64,000 nucleotides of DNA from WHSW01 sp963742205 (GCA_963742205.1 CAVUKZ010000010.1:186001-250000); one strand, 5' to 3'; counted from the stretch's first letter, positions 26,878 to 37,299 are shown. Made by a program: numbers and translations. The notes: generated by a model from the letters alone, not told the origin.

Positions 26878-28586
26878 ACCTCTTGGTAGAGCGGCCCGTC
26901 GCCGCCCTCGGGCATCGTCAGGCGCCCGCCCTTGGCGTTGATCGCTCCGCACTGCACGCAGTTGGACGCCGTGACGTGCACGTCCACCTGCTGGGCCCCG
27001 CTCTCGAGCTGATCGTCGGGGATCTCGTAGACCTGCGCCGGGCAGAGGTTGACCCAGGTCTTCGCGAGCTCCAGCGGCACGTGCGACTGGATCTTCACGT
27101 GGTTGGGCGCGTCGTCGCGGGTCGCGTTGCCCGAGAGGAAGACGGAGTCGAGCTTGTTGAAGGTGAGCTCGTTGTCCGGCTTCGGGTAGTCCTTGCTGGC
27201 GCCCCCGTCGCGCATGGGGATCTCGGTGTCGGGCTCGTACTTCCACTTGCCGCCGGGGAAGAGGCCCTTGGTGACCGTCATCGCGCTCGCCACCGCGCCG
27301 CCGACGAAGAACCCCTTCGAGAACGGCTGGCGCATGTTGCGCGACTCGAACAGGTCGTTCTCGATCGCCGACTTCCGGACCCGCTCGTCGTAGGCGTCGA
27401 GGTTCACCGAGTCCGTCTTCAGCGCCTCGAAGATCGCCTCCGCGGCGTACATCCCCGCGTGCATCCCGTAGTGGATGCCCTTCAGGGTCGGGATGTTGAC
27501 CATGTTCGCGCCGTCGCCGGCGATCGCCATCCCGGGCACCGAGAGGCTCCGGGGCATCGAGAAGTAGCCGCCGGAGGGGATCGTCTTCGCGCCCCAGGCG
27601 ACCCGCTTGCCGCCCTCGAGCATCTTGCGGATGAACGGGTGCATCTTCATCTCCTGCAGCAGGTCGTGGCAGGAGAGGGTCGAGTCCGTGTAGTCGAGCC
27701 CGATCACGAGCCCGATGCACAGCTTGTCCTCGCCCATCGGGTAGATGAAGCTGCCCCCGAACTCGTTCCACTTGGGGGCCTTGCGCAGCGGCCAGCCCAT
27801 CGTGTGGATGACGCGGTCGAGCGGCTCGGAGACCTCCCAGACCTCCTTCACGCCGATCTCCCACCGGGTCGGGAGCGAGCCGTGGAGGTCGAAGTAGTCG
27901 AGCGCCGCCTGCGTCAGGTGACCGAGCGTGCCCTCGGCGAGCACCGTGGTCTTCGCGACCACGTCGGAGCCGGGCTCGAAGTTGCCCAGGGGCTCACCGT
28001 CCTTGCCGCGCCCGCGATCGCCGGAGCGGATGCCGCGGACGATGCGGTCCTCCACGAGCAGCCTGTCGGCGACGGTCTCGGTGAGGATGTAGGCGCCCTT
28101 CTCCTCCGCCTTCTCGGCCAGGAAGCGCGACAGCTTCGAGATGGAGATCACGTAGTTGCCGTGGTTGCGGAAGTTCGGCGGCATCGGCTTCAGCGGCAGC
28201 GCCGCCCGCTTGGTGAGCAGGTAGACCGCGTCCTTGGTCACCTCCTGGTAGGCGAAGGGCCAATCCGAGGGGTCGAGGTCCGGGAACAGCTCCCGCATCG
28301 CCGACGGCTTCATGTTCGCGCCGCTCAGCGTGTGCGCGCCGCAGACCTTGCCCTTCTCGATCACCGCGACGGGCACCTCGCCGAGCTTTTCCATCAGCTC
28401 GGGCTCGTCGGCGAGCAGGTCGAGGAGCCGGTTTGCGCAGGCGAGCCCCGCGGGCCCGCCGCCCACGATCGCGACGCCGACCTCGATCCGCTCGTCCTCG
28501 GGGTCGGTCGGCTCGACGATCAGGTCACGCTCGTCGAAAGGCGGCGGGTACTCATCCGGCTCGACGGCCGGCCCCTTCGGGGTCAT
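26874..28586 (-). CDS. Electron transfer flavoprotein-ubiquinone oxidoreductase
   Basis: A 570-residue FAD and [4Fe-4S] protein that passes electrons from ETF to the membrane quinone pool. The FAD-binding motif is VAIVGGGPAGLACANRLL near residue 40, CGAHTLSGANM and AEGTLGHLTQ follow, and GMAIAGDGANMVNIPTLKG is the C-terminal FAD contact. Cysteines for the cluster are in NLCPAQVYE and SNCVQCGAINAKGG. Family length is ~550-600. It lies directly downstream of etfB-etfA, with 7 bp between etfA and this gene, so ETF and its oxidase form one operon. Confidence 0.92.
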   Translation of the reverse strand: MTPKGPAVEPDEYPPPFDERDLIVEPTDPEDERIEVGVAIVGGGPAGLACANRLLDLLADEPELMEKLGEVPVAVIEKGKVCGAHTLSGANMKPSAMRELFPDLDPSDWPFAYQEVTKDAVYLLTKRAALPLKPMPPNFRNHGNYVISISKLSRFLAEKAEEKGAYILTETVADRLLVEDRIVRGIRSGDRGRGKDGEPLGNFEPGSDVVAKTTVLAEGTLGHLTQAALDYFDLHGSLPTRWEIGVKEVWEVSEPLDRVIHTMGWPLRKAPKWNEFGGSFIYPMGEDKLCIGLVIGLDYTDSTLSCHDLLQEMKMHPFIRKMLEGGKRVAWGAKTIPSGGYFSMPRSLSVPGMAIAGDGANMVNIPTLKGIHYGMHAGMYAAEAIFEALKTDSVNLDAYDERVRKSAIENDLFESRNMRQPFSKGFFVGGAVASAMTVTKGLFPGGKWKYEPDTEIPMRDGGASKDYPKPDNELTFNKLDSVFLSGNATRDDAPNHVKIQSHVPLELAKTWVNLCPAQVYEIPDDQLESGAQQVDVHVTASNCVQCGAINAKGGRLTMPEGGDGPLYQEV

Positions 28587-28593
28587 CCGCGCC

Positions 28594-29574
28594 TCAGCCG
28601 CCCTTCTTGGCCTTCACGGCCTCGGTCAGCTTGGGCATGATCTTGTGGAGGTCGCCCACCACGCCGAGGTCGGCGAACTCGAAGATCGGCGCGTTCGGAT
28701 CCTTGTTGATCGCGAGGATGTTCTCCGAGCTCTGCATCCCGACCTTGTGCTGGATCGCGCCCGAGATCCCGGCCGCGAGGTAGAGCTTCGGCGCCACCGT
28801 CTTGCCGGTCTGGCCGATCTGGGCCGCGTAGGGGTACCAGCCGGCGTCGACGACCGCGCGGGTCGCGGCGACGGCGCCACCCAGCGCCCCGGCGAGGTCC
28901 TCGGCGAGCTTGAAGTTGTCCTTCTCGCCCAGGCCGCGACCGCCGCCGACCAGGATGTCGGCGTCCTCGATGTTCACGTCGGCGCCACGCTGCTCGCCGC
29001 GCTGGCGCATCCGCGCCTTGGTCGACCACTCGGAGAGCTCCACGTCGATGTCGACCACCTCGGCCGGGGAGCCCGAGCCGTCGTTCTCGGAGAACGCGTT
29101 CAGGCGGCTGATGATGATCCCCGGCTCGCCGACGTAGCCGACGTCGACGATCGCCGAGTCCTGCAGCACCGGGCGCTCGGCGACCAGCTTGCCGTCGGCG
29201 ACCTTGACCGCGGTCACCTCCATCGTCACCCCGGCGTTCAGCCGCGCCGTGAGCCCGGCGCCGATCTCGAAGCCGAGCAGGCCGCCGCCGAAGAGGGCGT
29301 AGGAAAAGCCCTCGTCGCCGATCACCTTCGCCATCACGTCGACGATCGGCTGCGCGAGCCCCTCGGGCGCCGACTTGGCGCGGAAGACGCGCTTCGCGCC
29401 GTGGGCGCCGAGCCCGGCCGCCGCCTCGTCGGAGACGTCGCCGACGACCACCGCGGCCGCCTCGGTCCCGAGCTCGCCGGCGAGCTTCGCCGCCTCGGAG
29501 ATCGCCCCGAGCGAGTTCTTGTTGAAGTTGCCCTCGTCGTCGTGGAGGGCGTAGACCAGGATTCCTCCGGCCAT
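28594..29574 (-). CDS. etfA: Electron transfer flavoprotein alpha subunit
   Basis: A 326-residue subunit carrying FAD. The C-terminal FAD domain has DILVGGGRGLGEKDNF, WYPYAAQIGQTGKTVAPKLY and GISGAIQHKVGMQSSENILA, the ETF-alpha signature. The N-terminal part is the usual AMP-like fold. The ATG at 29574 shares one base with the etfB stop. ETF accepts electrons from acyl-CoA dehydrogenases such as the one at 45766. Confidence 0.94.
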   Translation of the reverse strand: MAGGILVYALHDDEGNFNKNSLGAISEAAKLAGELGTEAAAVVVGDVSDEAAAGLGAHGAKRVFRAKSAPEGLAQPIVDVMAKVIGDEGFSYALFGGGLLGFEIGAGLTARLNAGVTMEVTAVKVADGKLVAERPVLQDSAIVDVGYVGEPGIIISRLNAFSENDGSGSPAEVVDIDVELSEWSTKARMRQRGEQRGADVNIEDADILVGGGRGLGEKDNFKLAEDLAGALGGAVAATRAVVDAGWYPYAAQIGQTGKTVAPKLYLAAGISGAIQHKVGMQSSENILAINKDPNAPIFEFADLGVVGDLHKIMPKLTEAVKAKKGG

Positions 29575-30368
29575 CAGATCAGCTTCCTTTCGTCCATCCA
29601 GGCGACGATCTTCTCGACCGTCTCGTTGGTGTCCTCGTCCTCGATGATCTCGCCGGCCTGCTTCTCCGGCGGTGGGTTGATCTCGAGCACCTGCGTCTTC
29701 GAGCCGCCCTCGCCGACCTGGTCGGCCGCGATGCCGACGTCGCCGGTCGCCTTGGTGTCGAGCGGCTTCTTCTTCGCCCCCATGATCGCCTTGAGCGACG
29801 GGTAGCGGGGCTCGTTGATCGCGTCGCCAACCGAGATCACGGCCGGCAGGTCGACCTCGACCGTGTCGTAGCCGTACTCGGCCTGGCGCTCGCAGACGAG
29901 CTTGCCGTCCTCGACATCGATCTTGATCACCTGGGTCAGCGACGGCATCTTCAGGTGGTCGGCCACGACGGCACCGATCGTGTAGCACTCGCCGTCGTCC
30001 GACTGCTGGCCGAGCAGGACGAGGTCGGGCTGCTCGGACTCGAGCACCTTGGCGAGCGCGTAGCCGGTGGCGCAGACGTCGGAGCCCTCGAGGGCGGCGT
30101 CGGTGAGCTGGACCGAGCGGTCGGCGCCCAGCGCGACCGCCTTGTGCAGCGCGCGCACCGAGCTCTCGGGGCCCATCGTCACCGCGATGATCTCCTCGAC
30201 CTCGGCGCCGTTGTCGCCTTCGCGGATCTGCATCGCGGCCTCGATGCCGTGGGTATCGAACGGGTTGAGGTTCTTCTCGCCGGAGCGGTCGAGCCGCTTG
30301 GTGGCCGGATCGATCCGCTTCTGGACGGCGGCGTCCGGGACCTCCTTGACGAGACAACAAATCTTCAA
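29574..30368 (-). CDS. etfB: Electron transfer flavoprotein beta subunit
   Basis: A 264-residue partner of EtfA. The start MKICCLVKEVPDAA and the ETF-beta core (GPESSVRALHKAVALGADR, DLVLLGQQSDDGECYTIGAV, VISVGDAINEPRYPSLKAIM) are typical. The GQQSDDGE segment is the conserved loop at the AMP/FAD interface. It is the first gene of the etfB-etfA-ETF-QO-GNAT string. Confidence 0.94.
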   Translation of the reverse strand: MKICCLVKEVPDAAVQKRIDPATKRLDRSGEKNLNPFDTHGIEAAMQIREGDNGAEVEEIIAVTMGPESSVRALHKAVALGADRSVQLTDAALEGSDVCATGYALAKVLESEQPDLVLLGQQSDDGECYTIGAVVADHLKMPSLTQVIKIDVEDGKLVCERQAEYGYDTVEVDLPAVISVGDAINEPRYPSLKAIMGAKKKPLDTKATGDVGIAADQVGEGGSKTQVLEINPPPEKQAGEIIEDEDTNETVEKIVAWMDERKLI

Positions 30369-30404
30369 GTCAGGGTCCTCCTTCAGGGATGAGCGGCGCG
30401 CATA

Positions 30405-32768
30405 TTACCGCGATCGCCCGCCTGACTGATCAGTCAATCGGTTTATCCGCACCGTGCCCGCGGGCAGCGCCGGCACCGATACCTCCAGCCGCCCGGTGGC
30501 GGGGCTATACGACCAGCCGTGGAGCTCGCGGGTTTTACCCCCGGTCGTCGCCGTCACCGTGCGCGGGCGCTCGACGCCGACGAAGCGCAACAGGTACCGG
30601 CGCTTCGACCGCATGCCACCGAACCTGCCGTGCGCCCGCCCGATCGTCAGCGTGGCGGCGCCCTGGCGCCAGCGCAGGGGCGTGCGCGCGAACTGGCCGC
30701 GACGGTAGCCGAAGCCGTCCCCGGCGTCCTCGTAGAGGGAATAGGAGCCGTTGGCCCCGGTGTAGACGTCGATCGCCAGCGGATCCGCTTGGCCGCCGCG
30801 AACCTTCGGCTCGGGCTGGCGGGGGACGATCGCCCCCGTCCGGGCAAAGACCGGCATCCGGTCGAGCGGGACCCGCAGGCGCTCGCTGCGGTCGCCCGCG
30901 TGTACCTCCCCCGTGAACACGTCGACCCACCTTCCCGGCGGAAACCACACCCGCTTGGTCGGGCGCTTACCGGGCTTGGCGACCGGTGCGACGAGCAGCT
31001 CGTCGCCGAGCATGTACTGGCCGTCGAACCGGTAGGCGCGCGCCGCCCGCGGCCAGCCGAGGTACATCGGCCGCGCGATCGGCAGGCCGCTGTCGTAGGC
31101 CTCGCGCGCCGCCGTGTAGAGGTAGGGAACCAGGGCCTCGCGCAGCCGCAGGAACCCGCTCGCGATCCGCTCGGCCGCGGCCGCCGTACTCCCACGGCAG
31201 GCGCTCACCGTGGTTGGAGTGCAGGCGCAGGATCGGCTGGAAGGCGCCGAACTGAACCCAGCGGACGTACATGTCCGGCGGCAGCCGCTGCGCCTGGAAG
31301 CTGCCGATGTCGTGCGAGACGTACGGCAGCCCGATCCCGGCTCCCTCGGCCGTCGTCATCCGGATCTGGAAGTCGAGCATCTCCCACGTGCCCTGAGAGT
31401 CGCCGGTGAAGTGGATCGCGTTGCGATGCTCGGCCCACACCCCGGGCATGGCGGCGCCGTAGTTCCAAAACGACGACCCGATCCGGCTCAGCGGCAGCCA
31501 CCGGCGGCCGCCCGCGGCCTCGCGGGCGGCGTAGAGCGAGTTGATCCAGGCGTCGGGCGTCAGGCCGGGCGCCTGAGCGTCGCTCTCGTCGCTGTTCCAG
31601 TCCAGCCACCAGAAGTCCACCCCCTCGCGCTCGAACGGCGCGTGCAGCTCGAAGTACGCGGCCACCTGCTCGCGCCGCGCCCAGTCGAAGACCGCGCAGC
31701 GCACGTTGTCGTCGCGGACATGCGAGAAACACCTGCCGCTGTCCCGCGCCAGCCCACCCGTGGCGGCATCCGCGGCGGCCAGGGACGGGTCCGTGAGCGA
31801 GATCGAGGGATGGACGTTGAGCCCGACGTCGAGCCCCTTGCTGTGGGCCCAGCGCAAGAAGCCGGCCGGATCCGGCCCGAACGCCGGTGTCCACTCCCAG
31901 CCGTTCCAGGGGTTCGGCGACTTGAAGTCCGTATCGATCACGAGGACATCGAGCGGGACCCGCTCGCTGCGGAAGCGCGCCAACAGCTCGTGGTAGTCGC
32001 GAGCGGAGAAGAACGTGTACTGCGAGAACCAGTTGCCGAACGCCTTGCGCGGGAGCAGCGGAGCCGCACCCGTCAGGTCGCGAAAGTCGCGCAGCCCGGC
32101 GGCGTAGTCGTCGCCGTAGGCGAACAGGTAGCCGTCCTGGTAGGGCCCGTCGTGGGGCGGGCGCGGCGCGAACCAGCGGCCGCCCTCGACCAGCAGGGGG
32201 CTGATCGTGTCGTCGAGCAGATACCAGCCGTCGCGCGAGAGGATCCCGTCGTGCAGCGGGACGGGGCCCGCCTGGCCGTCGAGGCCCCGGTACCAGCCGC
32301 CGAGGTTGCCGTGGGTCCGCGGGGCCGGATCTCCGGGCTGCGGTGGCGTCGCGACGGGCGGCGTCGTGGCCGCCCGCGCCACCGACGCGCCACCGAACGC
32401 GGGCGTCACGGTGCGCCGCTTGCCGCCGACCTCGATGCGCAGCGAGAGGTTCTGCGGCCCGAAGGGGCCGGAACCAAGGCGGTAGCGCAGCACCGCCCGC
32501 GACGTCTTGATCACCCTCGTGCCGTGGTTGCGGCTCGTGCTCACCTTCGTGCGCGGGGCGCCACGCTGCACCGCGGTGAGCGTCCGCGAGTTCTCGAAGC
32601 CGTGGTCCGCGGCGTATTCGAGCCGGATCAGAGTCGGGCTGAGGACCTCGAACCGCGCCGGGCCGTCGTGGATGACGACCCCATCGCGAGCCGCCGCGCC
32701 CGCCGTCGGAGCGACGGTCGCCGCAACGGCGGCGATCCCCAGCAGCAGCAGCCCGGCCGGGAGCGCAC
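30405..32768 (-). CDS. Secreted GH31 family alpha-glucosidase-like glycoside hydrolase (frame breaks)
   Basis: About 790 residues once corrected. A signal peptide (LPAGLLLLGIAAVAATVAPT) precedes an N-terminal beta domain with RFEVLSPTLIRLEYA. The GH31 barrel has FGNWFSQYTFFSARDYHELL, VLVIDTDFKSP, the nucleophile region FWWLDWNSDES, and the HFTGDSQGTWEML region expected to carry the acid/base. One break near 31183 (restore GC in TACGGCG[CG]GCC) joins ...LPWEYGG to AAERIASGFLRLRE. The start is unclear: the signal-peptide frame has no start codon, and a GTG at 32768 needs another shift. Substrates of the family are alpha-linked glucans or xylosides. Confidence 0.8.
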
Positions 32769-32809
32769 GGGATTCGCTCGGCGGCGGGACTACGCCGGCG
32801 AGCGCTCGC

Positions 32810-33203
32810 TCACGGCGCGCGGATGAAGTCGACGATCTCGTCGGTCGACGCGCCCGGGGTGAACACCTCTGCGACGCCGAGCTTCTTGAGCTCCGACGAC
32901 GTCCTCGACCGGGATCGTGCCGCCGACCGTGATCACGACGTCATCGACCCCCTGCTCTTCGAGCAGCGTCACGACCCGGGGCACGAGCGTCATGTGGGCG
33001 CCCGAGAGGATCGAGAGCCCGACCGCGTCGGCGTCCTCCTGGATCACCGTCGCCGCGATCTGCTCCGGGGTCTGGTGCAGGCCCGTGTAGATCACCTCCA
33101 TGCCGGCGTCGCGCAGCGCTCGGGCGATGATCTTCGCCCCGCGGTCGTGGCCGTCGAGACCGGGCTTCGCCACCACCACGCGGATCTTGCGCTCGTCGCT
33201 CAT
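32810..33203 (-). CDS. Methylmalonyl-CoA mutase, B12-binding (small) subunit (one frame break)
   Basis: About 131 residues once corrected. The cobalamin site KPGLDGHDRGAK (DxHxxG) and the later SILSGAHM and VGGTIP segments are the B12-binding fold. The frame breaks near 32893 between ...IPVEDVV and ELKKLGVAEVFTPGAST; the true ending is ...IVDFIRAP. It is separate from the large subunit, as in Archaea and some bacteria, and with it converts methylmalonyl-CoA to succinyl-CoA. The two mutase genes are separated by a response regulator and a small membrane-protein gene, all on the minus strand. Confidence 0.85.
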
Positions 33204-33228
33204 AGGCCCGGGGAGCGTAGTGCAGCGG

Positions 33229-33615
33229 CTAGGCGCGTTCCAGCGCGCGCTCGACCCTCCCCAGCAACTCCGCGAGCGAGAACGGCTTCTTGATGTAGTC
33301 GTCCGCGCCCACGTCGAAGCCGCGCTTCACCGCCGCCTCCTCCACGCTGGCGGTCAGCAGCAGGATCTGGATCCCGGCGAGGCCGTCCTCGGCCCGCAGC
33401 CGCTCGGTGACCTGGTAGCCGTCGAGCTTGGGCATCATCACGTCGACCACGCAAACCCGCGGCCGCCGCGCGAGCGCGACGTCCACGGCGGCCTGCCCGT
33501 CGGCGGCCGTGACGACCTCGTAGCCCGCCCGCTCGAGGCGGAAGACGATGAGCTCGCGGACGTCGGCGTCGTCGTCGGCGACGAGGACCAGCGTCCGATC
33601 GCGACCTTCGCTCAC
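33229..33615 (-). CDS. Single-domain response regulator (CheY-like receiver)
   Basis: A 128-residue receiver domain without an output domain. The acidic pocket is LVADDDADV, the phosphorylation site is the Asp of CVVDVMMPKLDG near residue 58, Thr is in LLLTASVE and the conserved Lys in YIKKPFSLAEL. No histidine kinase gene is in the window. It may act by protein-protein contact like CheY or Spo0F. It sits between the two mutase subunit genes. Confidence 0.85.
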   Translation of the reverse strand: MSEGRDRTLVLVADDDADVRELIVFRLERAGYEVVTAADGQAAVDVALARRPRVCVVDVMMPKLDGYQVTERLRAEDGLAGIQILLLTASVEEAAVKRGFDVGADDYIKKPFSLAELLGRVERALERA

Positions 33616-33641
33616 CGCGCCGAGCGTAGCTGGCGGCTTGG

Positions 33642-33953
33642 CTAGCTGCCGAAGCCGGTCAGCGACCCGGTGAGGGACAGGATCACGACCAAGACCACGA
33701 CCACCGCCAGCAGGCCGATCAACGCGAGGAAGGCCGGGCGCATGCCCTGGCGCTCGTCGTCGATCTGGTGCACCTCATCGGTGTCGATTACAACCGGCTC
33801 GCCGCCCTCCTGGCTCACCCGGTCCTCATCGGCCCGCAGCTCCGCTGCGAGCTCGGCGCTCTCGCGATCGGGGTGGTTGGAGAGGGCGACGCCCTCGTCC
33901 TCGCGGAGGACGTCCCAGCCGTCAACCTCGTTGCGTACGACCTTCAGCGCCAT
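33642..33953 (-). CDS. Small membrane-anchored protein with DUF2188-like N-terminus
   Basis: A 103-residue protein. Residues ~3-45 (KVVRNEVDGWDVLREDEGVA, then HPDRESAELAAEL) resemble the DUF2188 pattern, a short beta-beta-alpha unit of unknown role. The C-terminal end is a single hydrophobic helix (AFLALIGLLAVVVVLVVILS) with no positive tail, so it is a tail-anchored protein. It lies 32 bp downstream of the mutase large-subunit gene. Confidence 0.65.
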   Translation of the reverse strand: MALKVVRNEVDGWDVLREDEGVALSNHPDRESAELAAELRADEDRVSQEGGEPVVIDTDEVHQIDDERQGMRPAFLALIGLLAVVVVLVVILSLTGSLTGFGS

Positions 33954-33985
33954 GCGTGGGAGATACCCGGCCCCCCGGCGCCCAA

Positions 33986-35648
33986 TCAGAACTGCGGGTG
34001 CTCCGAATAGGTACCGAAGACCTCCTGGAGGGTGGCGATCATCTCGCCCTCGGAGGCCCTCGCGCGCGCCGCGGCGATGAAATGCGGCATCAGGTTCTCG
34101 CCCTCGGCGGCCGCGGCGCCCCGCAACGCCACGAGCGCCGCGTCGACGGCGGCGTCGTCGCGAGCCGCGCGGGTGGCGGCCAGGCGGTCGGCCTGGCGGC
34201 GCTCGGCCGCCCGGGTCCGGCCGATGCAGCTCGGGCAGCTGCTCGTCGTCGAGCCGGTAGCGGTTGACGCCCACCACGATTCGCTCGCCGGCGTCGACCT
34301 CGCGCTGGTAGCGGAAGGCGGCGTCGGCGATCTCCCGCTGGGGGAAGCCGGTCTTCACCGCCTCGACCATCCCGCCGAGCTCGTCGATGCGCGCGAAGTA
34401 CTCGTACGCGGCGGCCTCCATCTCGTCGGTGAGCTTCTCGATGAAGTAGGCGCCGCCGAGCGGGTCGGCCGTGTTGGTAACGCCCGATTCGTGGGCGATC
34501 ACCTGCTGCGTGCGCAGCGCGACCCTGACCGCCTCCTCCGTCGGCAGCGCGAGCGCCTCGTCGAAGGAGTTGGTGTGCAGCGACTGGGTCCCGCCGAGGA
34601 CGCCGGCGAGCGCCTCGATCGTCGTGCGCACGATGTTCACCAGCGGCTGCTGCGCGGTCAGCGAGACGCCCGCCGTCTGGGTGTGGAAGCGCATCATCTG
34701 CGACCGCGGGTCGCGCGCTCCGTAGGTGTCGCGCATCTCGCGTGCCCAGATTCGGCGGGCCGCGCGGTACTTGGCGATCTCCTCGAAGAAGTCGATGTGG
34801 GCGTTGAAGAAGAAGCTCAGCCGCGGCGCGAAGTCGTCGACGTCCAGCCCGCGCTCGAGCGCCCGCTCGACGTAGGTGAAGCCGTCCTTGAGCGTGAACG
34901 CGAGCTCCTGCTGCGCGGTCGATCCAGCCTCGCGGATGTGGTAGCCCGAGATCGAGATCGGGTGCCAGCGCGGCATCTCCGAGGCGCACCACTCGACCAT
35001 GTCGGTGACCAGCCGCATCGCCGGGTCGATCGGAAAGCACCACTCCTTCTGGGCGATGTACTCCTTGAGAATGTCGGTCTGGATGGTGCCGCCGAGACGG
35101 TCCGCGGCGATCCCCTTCTCCTCGGCCGCGACCACGTAGAAGGCGAGCAGGATCGCGGCCGGGGCGTTGATCGTCATCGAGACGGTGACCTCATCGAGCG
35201 GGATGCCGTCGAAGAGCACCTTCATGTCCTCGACCGTGTCGAGGGCCACGCCCTCGACGCCGACCTCGCCCAGGGAGCGGGCGTGGTCTGAGTCCAGGCC
35301 CATCAGCGTGGGCATGTCGAAGGCGGTCGAGAGCCCGTGCTGGCCAGCCTCCAGCAGGTACCGGAAGCGCGCGTTGGTCTCCTCCACGGTGCCGAAGCCC
35401 GCGAACTGGCGCATCGTCCACAGCCGCCCGCGGTACATCGACGGATAGACGCCGCGGGTGAACGGGTGCTCGCCCGGATGGCCGAGCTTCTCGGCGGGGT
35501 CGAATGCCTCGAGGTCCTCGTCCGTGTAGAGGGGCTCGATCGGGTGGCCCGAGAGCGTCTCGAACAGGGCGTCGCGCTCGGGAGTGCGGTCGTAGGCCTC
35601 CTCCCGCCACTGGTGCGCGCGCCGGCGCGCCTCGGGCTCGATCGCCAT
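33986..35648 (-). CDS. Methylmalonyl-CoA mutase large (catalytic) subunit (one frame break)
   Basis: A 554-residue TIM-barrel subunit once corrected, lacking the B12 domain. FTRGVYPSMYRGRLWTMRQF and GLSTAFDMPTLMGLDSDH are the acyl-CoA binding region; MTINAPAA, DILKEYIAQKEW and ISGYHIREAGST follow, as in archaeal-type MCM. The frame breaks near 34219: ...EQLPELHR joins R-TRAAERRQADRLAATRA by restoring one GC (CGGC[GC]CGG), and the true C-terminus is LQEVFGTYSEHPQF. The ATG at 35648 is used. Ethylmalonyl- or isobutyryl-CoA mutase are alternatives within the family. Confidence 0.87.
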
Positions 35649-35688
35649 GACGAAGAGGCTACCGACGGCGACCACTAGATTGGCGGCG

Positions 35689-36621
35689 ATGCCCGTCTCG
35701 TGGAACGACGAGGTGGACGAGATCCTCGGCAACGATCTCGCCGCCGCGTTCGCGTACACGACGCCCGCCAAGGGCGTCGTGATCACGCCGATGGCGCCGC
35801 TCGGCGTCCGCGACCGCGAGCGCGGCACGGTCACCCTCTCGAGCTCGCTCGGGCTGCCGAAGAAGCTGATTCGGATCCGCGACAACCCGGAGGTCGCCGT
35901 CGCCTACCACGCGCGCGAGCACTCGCGCCTCGACCGCGGCCAGTTCGTGCTCGTCCAGGGGCTCGCCTCGTTTGACCCGAAGCCCGACCGCCGGTGGCTG
36001 GAGTCGATCGCCCCCGAGTGGGAGGCCTTCCTCGGCCCGAAGCAGACCGGCGTCCGCGAGCGGTGGCTCGACGTCTACTACTGGCAGCGGGTCGCGATCG
36101 AGATCGAGGTCAAGCGGGTGCTCTCCTGGCCGACCGCCGACTGCGCCGGGGCCCCCGAGGTCTTCGGCGAGCCGCTTCCGGATCGCCCACCGGAGCCGCA
36201 GAGCGAACCGCGCAACGGCACCGCCGCCCGCGAGTCGACCAGCCGCCTGGCCCGGAACATCAACCGGCTCCGTCACACCCTGCTGGGTTGGGTGGGCGCC
36301 GACGGCCTCCCCGAGGTCGTGCCCGTGGCGGTGACCGGAGCGGACGCCGAGGCCGTCGACCTGGCCGCGGCCGCCGCGGGGCGGATCCCGCCGGGCGGGC
36401 GCCGGGCGGGCCTCACGTCGCACGCCTTCAGGCCCCGGATGATCGGCCAGGAGCAGCGGGTGCACACGGGCTGGCTGACGAACGAGGGCGGCCGGATCCG
36501 CTACGCGCCGCACACCAAGGCCGGGTACGCGCTCCCCCCGTCCAAGGCCCTGTTCGTCGTCGGCTCGGCGATCGCCACCCGGACCGGTATCCGCAAGGCG
36601 CGCGCCGCCGGCCTCGCCTAG
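35689..36621 (+). CDS. Pyridoxamine-phosphate-oxidase-like split-barrel flavin/F420-binding protein
   Basis: A 310-residue protein with two related regions. The N-terminal ~130 residues (PVSWNDEVDEILGNDLAAAF, LIRIRDNPEVAVAYHAREHS) fit the split beta-barrel fold of PNPOx/F420-dependent reductases. A second part after residue ~190 (RHTLLGWVGADGLPEVVPVA) looks like a further partial barrel. The substrate and cofactor cannot be read from the sequence. It starts at the ATG at 35689, 40 bp from the divergent mutase gene. Confidence 0.6.
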   Translation: MPVSWNDEVDEILGNDLAAAFAYTTPAKGVVITPMAPLGVRDRERGTVTLSSSLGLPKKLIRIRDNPEVAVAYHAREHSRLDRGQFVLVQGLASFDPKPDRRWLESIAPEWEAFLGPKQTGVRERWLDVYYWQRVAIEIEVKRVLSWPTADCAGAPEVFGEPLPDRPPEPQSEPRNGTAARESTSRLARNINRLRHTLLGWVGADGLPEVVPVAVTGADAEAVDLAAAAAGRIPPGGRRAGLTSHAFRPRMIGQEQRVHTGWLTNEGGRIRYAPHTKAGYALPPSKALFVVGSAIATRTGIRKARAAGLA

Positions 36622-36633
36622 GAACCGACGGGG

Positions 36634-37299
36634 ATGTCGAGGCCGGGCCGCGGCTGGACCGCGCTGAGCCTGCTCGGGATCGCGCTGTGGATCGGGGTCA
36701 CCGTGCTCGTCACGGTGGTCAACGACGATCCCTCGGACGGGACGCCGACGCTGGTCGCCTTCGCCGCCGGCGGCGCGGTGTTCTTCGGGGCCATCTTCGG
36801 GTATGGCCTCTGGCGCACCCGGCCCCGCAGCGACCCCGAGCTCGACCTGCTCATGGACGAGCTGGCGATCGAGCCGCGAACCTCGGGCGGCACCGCCGTC
36901 GAGATCGACGCGATGCGCCGCGTGGCCCGCGTCTACCTGGCCCTCGGCGCCGTGATCACGGCCCTGGGGCTCTTAGCGGTCCTCGAGCAGGGGCTCGGGT
37001 TCGGCAGCGTCGGGGCGACGATCGCGGTGATCATCGCCATCACCGTCGCGTGGGCGTTGGCGATCCCGTTCGTCCTCGGGCGCGCCCGGGACGCCTCCGT
37101 CGCGATGCTCGCACCGCTCGGCCTCGAACAGCACGGCGCGGAGATCACGGGCGAGCGCCACGGGCGCCGGGTCACGGTGCGATTCACGGGGCGCGAAACG
37201 GTGACGACCGTGGGCGAGGTCGAGCTGCGCAGCCCGAGCGACGAACCCGCGGGCTGGCTGCGCGACCTGGCCGAGGCGGAGCAACTCGCCGGCGGTTAG
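36634..37299 (+). CDS. Membrane protein of unknown function
   Basis: A 221-residue protein with four hydrophobic helices: two at the N-terminus (ALSLLGIALWIGVTVLVTVV; VAFAAGGAVFFGAIFGYGLW) and two in the middle (LALGAVITALGLLAVL; ATIAVIIAITVAWALAIPFV). A soluble C-terminal part of ~75 residues contains ITGERHGRRVTVRFTGRETV. No family was recognised. It is 12 bp downstream of the split-barrel gene and probably co-transcribed; its end overlaps the convergent amidase gene by 4 bp. Confidence 0.6.
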   Translation: MSRPGRGWTALSLLGIALWIGVTVLVTVVNDDPSDGTPTLVAFAAGGAVFFGAIFGYGLWRTRPRSDPELDLLMDELAIEPRTSGGTAVEIDAMRRVARVYLALGAVITALGLLAVLEQGLGFGSVGATIAVIIAITVAWALAIPFVLGRARDASVAMLAPLGLEQHGAEITGERHGRRVTVRFTGRETVTTVGEVELRSPSDEPAGWLRDLAEAEQLAGG

